From NCBI GenBank assembly GCA_041662445.1, contig JBAZSL010000002.1, positions 65,970-129,969 on the forward strand: a stretch of 64,000 bases of DNA, written 5' to 3'. Positions within the stretch are counted from its first letter, which is position 1. The number at the start of each line of letters is the position of its first letter. Both the position numbers and the translations under genes were made by a program. The stretch is from UASB124 sp041662445 (lineage in GTDB: Bacteria; Babelota; Babeliae; Babelales; RVW-14). The notes beneath the pieces were generated by a model. The model did not search any database and was not told where the DNA came from. It saw nothing but the letters and a program-made list of their open reading frames with translations. This document shows positions 36,091-44,850 of the stretch, piece by piece.

Positions 36091-37080
36091 ATGAGCAAGC
36101 TGATTATGCCTTTGAAGAACAACGTTGTGCTGTTCGTATGTATTGGCTTTCTAAATTTATTTGGCCAGCTTGACGCAAAAGAACGAGTAAAAAAACAGGT
36201 TGTTAATAGACCAATGAGTAAATTAGAAGTGCTAGAAGAGCAGATAACTGTTCTTGAGGCGCAAGGGCAATTGCTGCGAGAGATAAAAAATGAAGAAGGT
36301 GTTTTGAAGAATTTGCTTGGTGAAATTAAACAAGAGCAAAAGACAATAAAAGAAAATTTAATAAAAAAACAAAACAAAGAGCTGTGGGCGATCAAGAAGG
36401 GTAATGAGTCTACTGAGCGGATAGTAAAAGAACTCAAAATGGCAGCCGTATTTGCGAATAGTATTATTAATGTTGAATGGCTTAAAAATAAAAATTTTTC
36501 GCCGTCTGGTTCGGCTGCAAGTTTTTCATTTTTATACATACTTTTTCGTGCATTAAATGATTGCAATCCTCGTTCAATTTTAGAAATTGGTATTGGGCAG
36601 ACTACTAAAATGACGTCTCAATACATTGCTTATAAAAACAACGAGGCGCACTTGATTCTTGTCGAACATAACCCTGTTTGGTTTAATATTTTTAAAGAAC
36701 AAATAGCGCCATCAAATAATATTGAAATTTTGATGTTGCCGCTGAAAAAGACATTATATAAAGATAGTGAGACTAATGTATATGACAATCTTGCGACGTC
36801 GGTTGGTGCAACTAAATTTGATCTTCTTATTGTCGATGGTGGCGAGGGGCGTGGAAAGTATACGCGAACAAGTGTTCTTGATTTGATTCCACACAATCTT
36901 GAAAAATCATTCATTATTATTTTCGATGATTATAATTATGGGGGTGTTCGAAGAACGATTCAGGATGTGCGTACTAAGTTGGATGAGGCAAATATCAAAT
37001 ATGGCTTTTCAATTTATAAAGGGGAGAAACAACAATACGTCATTTTTTCGCAGGACCTAGATTTCTTAGAACGTTTGTAG
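36091..37080 (+). CDS. Exported class I SAM methyltransferase-like protein with coiled coil, paralogue 2
   Basis: A 329-residue paralogue of the protein at 33436. A signal peptide (hydrophobic VVLFVCIGFLNLFG, then LDA) precedes about 85 residues rich in E, K and L that look like a coiled coil. The SAM-like domain has ILEIGIGQTTKMTSQ, VEHNPVW, FDLLIVDGGEGRG and FIIIFDDYNYG. ATG 36091 follows AAAGG; an upstream in-frame ATG at 36028 would bury the signal sequence. It is the first gene of a five-gene + run that includes two glycosyltransferases and UDP-glucose dehydrogenase. Confidence 0.66.
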   Translation: MSKLIMPLKNNVVLFVCIGFLNLFGQLDAKERVKKQVVNRPMSKLEVLEEQITVLEAQGQLLREIKNEEGVLKNLLGEIKQEQKTIKENLIKKQNKELWAIKKGNESTERIVKELKMAAVFANSIINVEWLKNKNFSPSGSAASFSFLYILFRALNDCNPRSILEIGIGQTTKMTSQYIAYKNNEAHLILVEHNPVWFNIFKEQIAPSNNIEILMLPLKKTLYKDSETNVYDNLATSVGATKFDLLIVDGGEGRGKYTRTSVLDLIPHNLEKSFIIIFDDYNYGGVRRTIQDVRTKLDEANIKYGFSIYKGEKQQYVIFSQDLDFLERL

Positions 37081-37095
37081 AAAAGGGATTATGCG

Positions 37096-38433
37096 ATGAG
37101 ATATCAGCAATATCCTGTTTGGTTAATCACGGCAATTTTAATTTGTTGCCTCTTGTCTGGTTCGTTGTACTCTTCCAAGCCATCTTTTCATCGTTTTCCA
37201 CAAAATAGTTCCAAATGCTCGGAAGGTCTTCCTAGGACGCTCATTGTATGGTCTGGCTTAAACGGTGGTGTTCCTAAATTGCTGTTGACTCTGTATAAGA
37301 ATTTGCTCAACGAGGGGATGCCTGTTTCTATGCTTGTGGAGCAGAATTCATATCTTGAACGCGAACTTGAGTTGGCTAAATTGCCTTATTTTTCTGCCTG
37401 TTTTGGTTCATTGAGTAAAAAAAATGCTGGGGCAAAAAAAGACAAGGTTTTGCATACACATAAAACTCTTATTGCCAAGGCATTAACATACATTTGTAAA
37501 AATAATGATGTTCAAATTGTTCATGTGAATAGGCCTGTAGAAATAGCGGCGGCACGCGAAATCGCAAATAAATTCAAATTTATTGTTGTAGCTCAAGAGC
37601 ATTATTATAAAATGAAGCGAGTAAGTGCTTTTAGGGGCGTGCAGGCTTTTACGTCGACAAGTCCAGATGTTGTTCGTGTTATGAAGAGGGCCAACAAAAA
37701 ATTCAAAATTGGTATTCAGTTATCTGAATTTCTTCCACCTTTGGCAGAAGAGGCGTTATTCGTCGATTTTATTCCCTCGTTCGACAAAAGAGACGATTAC
37801 TTTAATACGAGTTTTGGCTTTTATGTTGGAGAAGATCCTGTAGTTTGCATGATCGCAAACTTTTTCCGTTGTAAAAATCATGTTTGTCTTATTAAGGCAG
37901 CCGCAGAATTATTGTACAGATATCAGACTCCCATTCATGTCATTCTAGCGGGTGATGGATCTCATCAGGTGATTTTGGAATGCAAAGAATTAGCAAAAAG
38001 TTTGAGAGTAGAGAAATACATTCATTTTGTTGGGTTTGTTCGCGATATTCCTTCTCTTCTTTACTGCTCGGATGCAATGGTTCTACCGAGCATCGGTGAG
38101 GCATTTTCGATAGCAGTGATGGAAGCCGCTTTCATGAAAAAGCCTGTTATTCTTTCATGTAATGCAGGTGCGGCGGGAAGGGTTGTTGTGCATGAAAAAA
38201 CAGGACTATTATTTAATCCAGACGATTATGGAGAACTAGCGCTGTGTATCAAAAAAATTATTGATGATACATGTTACGCGCACTTGCTTGGGGAGGAAGC
38301 CTTTGCACTGGTACATAAAAATTTTACGGTTGATGCGATTACTCAAAAATATATGCAGTTTTATAAGAGGGCTTACGCTTTGTCCGAGGAAGAACGTAGA
38401 GCGCGAGCGAAACAAAGAAGGGAGAATGTGTGA
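37096..38433 (+). CDS. GT4 glycosyltransferase with N-terminal signal sequence, paralogue 1
   Basis: A 445-residue GT-B enzyme. The N-terminus (LITAILICCLLSGSLYS) is a signal peptide or anchor. LIVWSGLNGGVPKLLLTL starts the acceptor domain. The donor domain has CMIANFFRCKNH, HVILAGDG, HFVGFVRDI and the E-x7-E motif in GEAFSIAVMEAAF. It differs from ordinary GT4 enzymes only by its leader. AAAGGGA lies 7 bases before ATG 37096. It overlaps a GT2 gene by 4 bases, a pairing repeated at 47923-50803. Confidence 0.8.
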   Translation: MRYQQYPVWLITAILICCLLSGSLYSSKPSFHRFPQNSSKCSEGLPRTLIVWSGLNGGVPKLLLTLYKNLLNEGMPVSMLVEQNSYLERELELAKLPYFSACFGSLSKKNAGAKKDKVLHTHKTLIAKALTYICKNNDVQIVHVNRPVEIAAAREIANKFKFIVVAQEHYYKMKRVSAFRGVQAFTSTSPDVVRVMKRANKKFKIGIQLSEFLPPLAEEALFVDFIPSFDKRDDYFNTSFGFYVGEDPVVCMIANFFRCKNHVCLIKAAAELLYRYQTPIHVILAGDGSHQVILECKELAKSLRVEKYIHFVGFVRDIPSLLYCSDAMVLPSIGEAFSIAVMEAAFMKKPVILSCNAGAAGRVVVHEKTGLLFNPDDYGELALCIKKIIDDTCYAHLLGEEAFALVHKNFTVDAITQKYMQFYKRAYALSEEERRARAKQRRENV

Positions 38434-39350
38434 ATTTGGAGTATATGTTAAAACAAACGAAGAATTTTCTTTTAAAAAGTGTATCGTTGGCGATTTTTGC
38501 TTTTCCACATCAATCTTGTTTTGCCGCACGTAAGCTTCCCGCAAGAAAACCATATTTTGTTATTTGTACGGCCTCTTATAATAATGAAAAATGGGCGAAA
38601 CAATATCTTGATGCAGTTTTTTCACAAGACTACAAAAAATTTAGAGTTATTTATTATGACGACTGTTCAACTGATAAAACTTTGGAAATTGTTAAGCAAT
38701 ACGCCAAAGAACACAATGTAGAAAATAAGATAAAAATTGTTCACAATGCATCTCGTCTTGGACCACACGAAAACTATTACAATATGATTCATTCTTGTAA
38801 AAATAACGAGATAATGGTTATTAATGATGGCGATGACTGGCTTGCGCATAAGCATGTTTTATCGCGATTAGCCGAGGTTTATGCAACGCCCGATATATGG
38901 ATGACATATGGGCAATTCAAAATTTATCCTTCTGGGAAGCGTGGTTGTTGCCGTAAAATCCCTGACAAAGTGATTGAGCAGAATGGTATTCGTTCATATA
39001 AATGGGTGACGTCGCATTTGCGGACATTCTACGCCTGGCTGTACAAACAAATAAAAATAGAAGATTTAATATTTGATGGAAAATTTGTCAAAAGAGCAGG
39101 TGACGTTGCTGCCACGTTGCCTATGATTGAAATTGCTGGCGTACATTCACTTTTTATTCCAGAAATTTTGTATATTTATAATCGCGCCAATGAAAATAAT
39201 TACGAAGCTCCTCTCGGGAATGCTTTTGCTTCGATTGATGAACGTCGCGCTGTTGAAAATGAGCTTAGAAAAAAGCGACCAAAATATCAGCCGCTTGAGC
39301 TTGATCAGGAATCCGTTGCAAAGTTGTGTGGATTTGATAATCAAAAATGA
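38430..39350 (+). CDS. GT2 glycosyltransferase with signal peptide, paralogue 1
   Basis: A 306-residue GT-A transferase. A GTG start at 38430 follows AAGGGAG and gives a leader ending in FPHQSCFA; ATG 38445 is an alternative that keeps the leader. YFVICTASYNNEKWAKQYL starts the catalytic domain, YYDDCSTDKT is the nucleotide site, and VINDGDDWL the DxD-like metal site. It lacks the ~220-residue C-terminal extension present in its relative at 49305. Overlaps the GT4 gene before it and UDP-glucose dehydrogenase after. Confidence 0.8.
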   Translation: MNLEYMLKQTKNFLLKSVSLAIFAFPHQSCFAARKLPARKPYFVICTASYNNEKWAKQYLDAVFSQDYKKFRVIYYDDCSTDKTLEIVKQYAKEHNVENKIKIVHNASRLGPHENYYNMIHSCKNNEIMVINDGDDWLAHKHVLSRLAEVYATPDIWMTYGQFKIYPSGKRGCCRKIPDKVIEQNGIRSYKWVTSHLRTFYAWLYKQIKIEDLIFDGKFVKRAGDVAATLPMIEIAGVHSLFIPEILYIYNRANENNYEAPLGNAFASIDERRAVENELRKKRPKYQPLELDQESVAKLCGFDNQK

Positions 39351-39364
39351 TGAAAGAGTTTTTT

Positions 39365-40777
39365 ATGAAAATACGTGTAGTAGCTATTTATGCGGTACTC
39401 TTTAACATCTGCTGTGCGAATGCCTCAAGTCTTCAAACAAATATCATTGTTGTCGGGGCGGGATATGTTGGGTTGGTGACCGGGGCATGTTTTGCGCAAC
39501 AATCATCAAACAACGTTATCATTGTCGAAAAAGATGCACAAAAAGTGCAAACATTATTGACCGGCCGAGCTCCGTTTGTTGAACCGAGACTTGATGCATT
39601 GGTGAGCGATGGGATTCGTACAGGCCGATTGCATTTTTCTTCGTGCATTGCCGATGCCTGTGCCCTGGTAAATCCAGCTGCTATTTTTTTATGTGTGGGG
39701 ACTCCTTCACGTGAGGATGGTTCTGCCGATCTTTCATATGTATATCAAGCGGCGCAAGAAATAGGTTCGGTACTACGTACGTATTGTGTGGTGGTTGATA
39801 AATCTACGGTGCCTGTTGGTACCGCTCGAACAGTAAAAAAAATTATTCAAGATTGTTTGGCGCAACGTGGGATAAATTTGGTGTTTGATGTTGCATCAAA
39901 TCCAGAATTTTTACAGGAAGGCTCTGCCGTAAAAAATTTTATCGAGCCGGATCGCGTTGTTGTTGGAATTGAATCACAACAGGCGGCGAATATTCTTCAA
40001 GCACTGCACGCGCCATTTCTAGCGAAAAAAGCTCCATTTCTAGCTATGAGTCTTGAATCGGCAGAACTGACTAAATATGCGGCAAATGCCATGCTTGCAA
40101 CGCGTATTAGTTTTATGAATGAATTAACGCTTTTGGCGGGTGCAACTGGTGCTGATATTGAGCATATCAAAGCGGGAATAGCGGCGGACAAACGCATAGG
40201 TCCCTGTTTTTTGAATCCGGGTGTTGGCTATGGGGGTAGTTGTTTTCCAAAAGATGTTAAGGCGCTTGTCGCCATGGGGCGTGAACATGGCATTCCCATG
40301 GCATTAGTTCATGAAGTTGATGCTGTGAATAATAGACAACGGTCGTACTTTTTGGACATGATTCTTAATTATTATGGCTCAGAAATTACTCACAAGACTA
40401 TTGGCATCTGGGGCCTTTCATTTAAGCCAGAAACGGACGACATTCGCAACGCGCCATCAATCGATATTATTACGGGTCTTCTTGCGCGAGGCGCCAACGT
40501 TGTTGTGTATGACCCCGTGGCAGAAGCGAATGTCTATGGTGTTTTTGCTGATGCCATTAAGTATGCCAGTTCAGCCGATCAAGTTTTACAGCAGTGCGAC
40601 AGCCTTGTGCTGCTTACCGAATGGCGTGAATTTGTGGCTCACAAGCCGGGGGCTTTTTTAACGCTTGCCGATCGCGTTGTTTTTGATGGAAGGAATTGCT
40701 TTGATCCTTGTGCGATGGCACAGCGCGGTATCCGTTACTTTACGGTGGGCAGAAACTGTTACCAATGTCAAAACTAA
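39365..40777 (+). CDS. ugd: UDP-glucose 6-dehydrogenase with signal peptide
   Basis: A 470-residue enzyme. It starts with a signal peptide (MKIRVVAIYAVLFNICCANA), then NIIVVGAGYVGLVTGA at residues 26-41. The catalytic motif GYGGSCFPKDVKAL is intact with Cys293, and STVPVG, NPEFLQEG and FKPETDDIRNAPS are present. The core looks fully active: two-step oxidation of UDP-glucose to UDP-glucuronate with 2 NAD. Family members normally begin at the Rossmann strand, so the leader of about 22 residues is abnormal. ATG 39365 is used; in-frame TTG/ATG codons from 39347 only lengthen the leader. Confidence 0.88.
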   Translation: MKIRVVAIYAVLFNICCANASSLQTNIIVVGAGYVGLVTGACFAQQSSNNVIIVEKDAQKVQTLLTGRAPFVEPRLDALVSDGIRTGRLHFSSCIADACALVNPAAIFLCVGTPSREDGSADLSYVYQAAQEIGSVLRTYCVVVDKSTVPVGTARTVKKIIQDCLAQRGINLVFDVASNPEFLQEGSAVKNFIEPDRVVVGIESQQAANILQALHAPFLAKKAPFLAMSLESAELTKYAANAMLATRISFMNELTLLAGATGADIEHIKAGIAADKRIGPCFLNPGVGYGGSCFPKDVKALVAMGREHGIPMALVHEVDAVNNRQRSYFLDMILNYYGSEITHKTIGIWGLSFKPETDDIRNAPSIDIITGLLARGANVVVYDPVAEANVYGVFADAIKYASSADQVLQQCDSLVLLTEWREFVAHKPGAFLTLADRVVFDGRNCFDPCAMAQRGIRYFTVGRNCYQCQN

Positions 40778-40806
40778 GGTTCTTTTTTTTGATGAGAGGG
40801 TAGAAG

Positions 40807-41574
40807 ATGAGCAAGCGACAGGATGTATCCAAGACGTTGCTTTGTGGGATTATACTTCTGGTAGCGGCAGTGAGCAGCGGTTATGCCAAAAGAAGCAAAG
40901 TTTCACATATTCCCAAAAAGATTCACTCAACAAAAGAAATTTTTACCATGATAGCTCCGATTTTGCCTAAGGATCCAATTATAGTTGAGGCCGGGGCGTT
41001 CAATGGGAAAGATAGCGTATTACTGGCAAATTTTTGGCAACAAGGGCACGTCCATAGTTTTGAACCGGTTCCTGAATTGTATGCAAAGGTTGTTAAGGCA
41101 ACGGAAAATTGTAACAACGTTTCAACGTATCAGGTTGCTTTAGCTGATAAAGAAGGTACCGCTGATTTTTATATATCTTCATTTACGGCGACGCCAGGTA
41201 GCCCTTCGGCCTCAAGCTCTTTATTGACGCCAACAGGCCATCTTTCTGCATGGTCATGCATAAAGTTTAAGAAAAAACTCTCAGTTCCGACGATTACAAT
41301 TGATGCATGGGCTGAAAAAAACAGTATTGGTCATGTTGATTTTATTTGGTTGGACACGCAAGGAAGTGAATTGTCCATACTCAAGAGTGCTCCACGTATA
41401 CTAAAAACGGTTAAAGCAATGTTGCTGGAAGTTGAATTTGTAGAGCTCTATAAAGACCAACCTTTGTTTACGGATGTGAAGACATGGTTAGAAGCGAATG
41501 GATTCAAATTTGTAGCAATGCGGGCTTGGAAGCTATATGGAGATGCGCTTTTTGTTCGAACGGCAACGCGTTAA
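40807..41574 (+). CDS. FkbM-family methyltransferase with signal peptide
   Basis: A 255-residue protein. The signal peptide (TLLCGIILLVAAVSSGYA) is followed by an FkbM-type SAM domain: IIVEAGAFNGKDSVLLA (motif I), HSFEPVPELYAKV (motif II), TITIDAWAEKN and FIWLDTQGSELSILKSA, the last being a family hallmark. FkbM proteins are usually cytosolic O-methyltransferases for sugars or lipids. It is the last gene of the + run and converges on a - gene after 8 bases. Confidence 0.82.
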   Translation: MSKRQDVSKTLLCGIILLVAAVSSGYAKRSKVSHIPKKIHSTKEIFTMIAPILPKDPIIVEAGAFNGKDSVLLANFWQQGHVHSFEPVPELYAKVVKATENCNNVSTYQVALADKEGTADFYISSFTATPGSPSASSSLLTPTGHLSAWSCIKFKKKLSVPTITIDAWAEKNSIGHVDFIWLDTQGSELSILKSAPRILKTVKAMLLEVEFVELYKDQPLFTDVKTWLEANGFKFVAMRAWKLYGDALFVRTATR

Positions 41575-41582
41575 CAAAATCC

Positions 41583-42524
41583 CTAGGTCAAAATATCACT
41601 GAGGAATTTTTTGAATAATATCGATTTAGCATCGGAATCCGTCGATTTTCTACCCATAGCATAGTGCAAAAAATGGTTATCTATGTGGAATTCAACAGCA
41701 AGGTAGGAAAATTCGTGATTGCAGGCAGGGCAAGAGAGTGTTTTTTCTAAAAAGGATATTTCCTTCTGACTAAATCCGAGTTTACGCAGTTTTCCACCGT
41801 CCTCCCTTGGGAGTGCTGATAGAGGGACCCGTTTATATGTTTTTACTCGAGCATAAGGATTATCCTTTAAGTACCAGTAAGTGCTTCCACCCGAATCTAG
41901 AAATGCTTCATTTACAAAAGTTAAATCAAAATTAAAAGTTTTTGGGTTGGGTAACTTATTTAAATTAAAAAATGATAATCCAATCCAAATATAGGTAAGG
42001 CCATTGTCTCGACGGTCGCTTTGTAATGTTCCGATGAGATCATGGTTGTATAGATATTCTCTGATACTAAAAGCTCTAATTAAAAAAATATCACCCTCCA
42101 TGATTCCAACGATATCGTTGGAATCCAAACCAAAATTTTCAAGCGCAAATCGAACCAACTGACAGTGTCTGACGCTTCCGTGAGAACTGTTAAGAAGATG
42201 ATCGCATCCTAATTGCTTCATTTTATCAATCAAAACACCGGCAAGATGCAGCTCTTGAGGAAAATTAACACAACGGATATTGAATTTTTTGCATATAGAT
42301 TCAATTTGTTGCTTGCATTTTTTATCGGTTGCATCGCTTACAACAATAAAATCGAAGTCATTTTTTTCGGCTAAAAACTTTTTGAGGCATTTATACTGAA
42401 GTTCCAGAAAGTCCGGTCTATTGTGATGTATGGCGAATAGGAGTATCCGAGCATCGGTACGCAGGAATATAAAACAAGCAAAAAATAAGCTCATTAGGGA
42501 AATGTTTTGAGTGCTGTTTATCAT
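41583..42524 (-). CDS. Putative GT-A-like glycosyltransferase with signal peptide
   Basis: A 313-residue protein of no recognised family. The leader (SLMSLFFACFIFLRTDA) precedes ILLFAIHHNRPDFLEL, a GT-A-like first strand. DFIVVSDATDKK and GIMEGDIFLIR (a D-x-D/E-x-D-like metal site) support a transferase fold, and WIGLSFFNL could be the acceptor side. A C-x2-C pair (CPAC) lies near the end. It is the third gene of a - operon after a dehydratase and a reductase, so it could use their UDP-deoxysugar product (inference). Confidence 0.5.
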   Translation of the reverse strand: MINSTQNISLMSLFFACFIFLRTDARILLFAIHHNRPDFLELQYKCLKKFLAEKNDFDFIVVSDATDKKCKQQIESICKKFNIRCVNFPQELHLAGVLIDKMKQLGCDHLLNSSHGSVRHCQLVRFALENFGLDSNDIVGIMEGDIFLIRAFSIREYLYNHDLIGTLQSDRRDNGLTYIWIGLSFFNLNKLPNPKTFNFDLTFVNEAFLDSGGSTYWYLKDNPYARVKTYKRVPLSALPREDGGKLRKLGFSQKEISFLEKTLSCPACNHEFSYLAVEFHIDNHFLHYAMGRKSTDSDAKSILFKKFLSDILT

Positions 42525-43471
42525 TATATTTCTCCTGATATTCCACGTGCTCGCACATTTTTCAACATGGCGATAACAGCCTCTTTTACGTGAGGAATGT
42601 TAAAATCACGTAATAATTTAGAAACATCAAGCTGGCAGTTTGAACGATTTTTCGACATTTCACGCTGTTCTTCCGGCGTAAAATTTTGATAGGTAAAATT
42701 TGGATCGATATATTCTTTATATAAATCAAGCATTTCGTTATGGGACATTGTTCCTGGATTTGCAAAATTATAATTGCCCCTAAAGCCGCGTAGTGTCATC
42801 TCAATTGCGATAGGAAAAAGATCATCCAAAACGGAAATTGAATTTGGTAGATTCACAACTTTTTTGAATCTTATAATTTTCCCAATAAAACTTCGCGGAT
42901 TCATATCGCTCGAAACTGGCATTTTTATGCGTAGATTCAGAACATTTGGATACTCAAGAATTAACTTTTCGAGCAGAATCTTTGTTCTAGCGTAGAAGGC
43001 CCCCAAACTGTTGGGCTCCTCCTCCTCCTTGAAGCCAATGCCACTTCCCATAGGATGTGTCGAATTATACGAGTAAATACAGCCAGTTGTTAAGTTGGTC
43101 ACAGGGATACCATAAAGAAAGGCAACATCAACCAGATTCAATGTCCCAAGAACGTTAGTTCGCAATATTTCTTGTTTATGATTTTCACACCAATCAACAT
43201 TTGGCCTTCCAGTTATTCCAGCCGCATTGATGATAAAATCTGGTCTAATGGTTTCTATCTCAGCAATGAGCTCTGATCTATTTTCAAGCCTCGATGTGGC
43301 GCACATAGGATTGTGTTTTTTATCTTTCAGTAGTTGAACAATTTTTTGACCAAACCATCCGGTTTTGCCACCAAAAACCAAAAATGTTTTGGGCTGATGG
43401 TCTGTTACGCAGCTTCCATACTTTATAATCAATAGCATCGCTAATAGTGTTGTTATTAATTTATTTTTCAT
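42524..43471 (-). CDS. NRS/ER-type UDP-4-keto-rhamnose epimerase/reductase with signal peptide
   Basis: A 315-residue RmlD-like SDR. After the leader (LITTLLAMLLIIKYGSC), FLVFGGKTGWFGQK (30-43) is the NADP site. AAGITGRPNVDWCE, TGCIYSYNSTHPMGSGIGF, and Y160/K164 follow, then RMKMPVSSD-like and NYNFANPGTMSHNE blocks. These match plant UDP-rhamnose synthase C-terminal domains (NRS/ER) and the giant-virus homologue far better than bacterial RmlD, judged from motif memory. Expected reaction: 3,5-epimerisation and 4-reduction of a UDP-4-keto-6-deoxy sugar. It overlaps both neighbours by 1-4 bases. The signal peptide is anomalous for the family. Confidence 0.85.
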   Translation of the reverse strand: MKNKLITTLLAMLLIIKYGSCVTDHQPKTFLVFGGKTGWFGQKIVQLLKDKKHNPMCATSRLENRSELIAEIETIRPDFIINAAGITGRPNVDWCENHKQEILRTNVLGTLNLVDVAFLYGIPVTNLTTGCIYSYNSTHPMGSGIGFKEEEEPNSLGAFYARTKILLEKLILEYPNVLNLRIKMPVSSDMNPRSFIGKIIRFKKVVNLPNSISVLDDLFPIAIEMTLRGFRGNYNFANPGTMSHNEMLDLYKEYIDPNFTYQNFTPEEQREMSKNRSNCQLDVSKLLRDFNIPHVKEAVIAMLKNVRARGISGEI

Positions 43472-44586
43472 TGATTTTCCGCCAATATCCCAAATTTCTG
43501 AAAAAGAGTTGCGATTTCTTGCTTGCTTATGAGTGCTTGTTCTGAGTTAAAACTATTCATAATTTTTTCATTCATAAATTTCTTACCTTTCATGTACACA
43601 GGTATGCTATCAATATCTGACAACCAATCTTTAATATTTGGAGTTATTACATAATAATTGCCAAAATCAAATGTTCGCGGAATTTCAGTACGATTAATAA
43701 GCTCTTCATGCAGTTTCTCACCCGGTCTAAGACCGGTAACAACAACCTTGCTTTCCGAATGAAATTTATCTTTGAGTACGTCGATAAGATCGGTAATTTT
43801 TAACGATGGAAGCTTTCTTACAAAAATCTCGCCACCAATTCCATACCTTAAAGCGTCAAAAATTAATTCAACGGCTTCTTGTTTATCAACTATGAATCTT
43901 GTCATGCGTGTATCGGTGAGAGGAATATTTTCGCCCGCATTAATTTTTTCAGAAAAAATTGGAATTATCGAACCTGTACTTTCCAATATATTTCCAAATC
44001 TAGCAGCCAAAAATGTGGTGTTGATAGTTTTTCTGTCGTAGTTAGTAAAGAGTTTTTCGCTTACAAATTTTGAACCGCCGTAAGCATTGACTGGGCAACA
44101 GGCTTTATCTGTTGATATATAGAGTGCTTTTTTAACATTATTTGCAACGCAGGCGTTAAAAACATTGAGAACTCCGATAATATTTGTTTTTATCGCCTGC
44201 TCAACATTTTCTTCTAACATGTCGGCCCTTTTAAGGGCTGCCGTATGAAAAACAATGTCCATGTTTTTTGTATGCTTTAATAAGTTATCATAGTCTCTAA
44301 TGTCTCCTATGACATTTTTTATCTTTGGATTGTACCCCAACAATTTTGCAACATTGAAATGCTTTACTTCGTCTCTACTAAAGATGACAATCTTTTTGGG
44401 ATTATACTTCAATAATTCTGATGCAATCGATCTTCCCAAATAGCCAGTGCCACCAGTAATTAAAATGTTTTTATTCTCGAATAAATCTAAATTGCTTATT
44501 TCTTGGCCTCTGATGCGTGATGTTTGCACCTGAATAAACAAAGAAACTAAAAAAATATTAAGCAATTTTTTAAAACCAATAACCAT
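43468..44586 (-). CDS. PseB/CapE-like UDP-sugar 4,6-dehydratase with N-terminal signal sequence
   Basis: A 372-residue extended SDR. Residues 1-22 are a hydrophobic leader (LLNIFLVSLFIQVQT), then NILITGGTGYLG (40-51), STDKA with D160/K161 and Y169/K173 in YGGSK. LTDTRMTRF and GLRPGEKLHEELI follow. It belongs to the inverting UDP-GlcNAc dehydratase group (PseB, CapE, WbjB). The cytosolic paralogue at 357-1391 lacks the ~35-residue N-terminal extension. With the downstream reductase it could make a UDP-L-rhamnose- or L-quinovosamine-like sugar (inference). Confidence 0.82.
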   Translation of the reverse strand: MVIGFKKLLNIFLVSLFIQVQTSRIRGQEISNLDLFENKNILITGGTGYLGRSIASELLKYNPKKIVIFSRDEVKHFNVAKLLGYNPKIKNVIGDIRDYDNLLKHTKNMDIVFHTAALKRADMLEENVEQAIKTNIIGVLNVFNACVANNVKKALYISTDKACCPVNAYGGSKFVSEKLFTNYDRKTINTTFLAARFGNILESTGSIIPIFSEKINAGENIPLTDTRMTRFIVDKQEAVELIFDALRYGIGGEIFVRKLPSLKITDLIDVLKDKFHSESKVVVTGLRPGEKLHEELINRTEIPRTFDFGNYYVITPNIKDWLSDIDSIPVYMKGKKFMNEKIMNSFNSEQALISKQEIATLFQKFGILAENQ

Positions 44587-44771
44587 TTGAGCCCTTTACC
44601 CTATTTGTCACTAAATTAATCACAACACGCGGTAACATTGGCCCCCATTTGTATTTTGCGGATATCATATATCCCAAATTTGTAATTACAGCTTCTTGCT
44701 CTGTTGACTATAACTTATTGGTGTAGCTTTGATGCAAGAAAAAATGTTTTGCATGGGTTCTGTGAAAAATG

Positions 44772-44801
44772 TTGACAATGGAATTCACCGCAACCTATCG
44801 T
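44772..44801 (+). promoter_or_regulatory. Candidate promoter in the 264-base gap before 44851
   Basis: TTGACA at 44772-44777 is followed after 18 bases by TATCGT at 44796-44801 (4 of 6 matches). It lies about 50 bases ahead of the GTG start at 44851, in the gap between divergent genes. Another TTGAC occurs at 44704. I see no ORF, RNA gene or strong hairpin in the rest of the gap. Confidence 0.35.
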
Positions 44802-44850
44802 CGCAATGCCGAGTAAAGTTTTTTTGTAGCTTTTCAAAGAAGGGAAGAAG

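Noticed and set aside
42524..43471. Lipoprotein call for the NRS/ER-like protein
   Set aside because: A Cys follows the leader (YGSC) but the lipobox lacks the usual L at -3, so a plain signal peptide is preferred.
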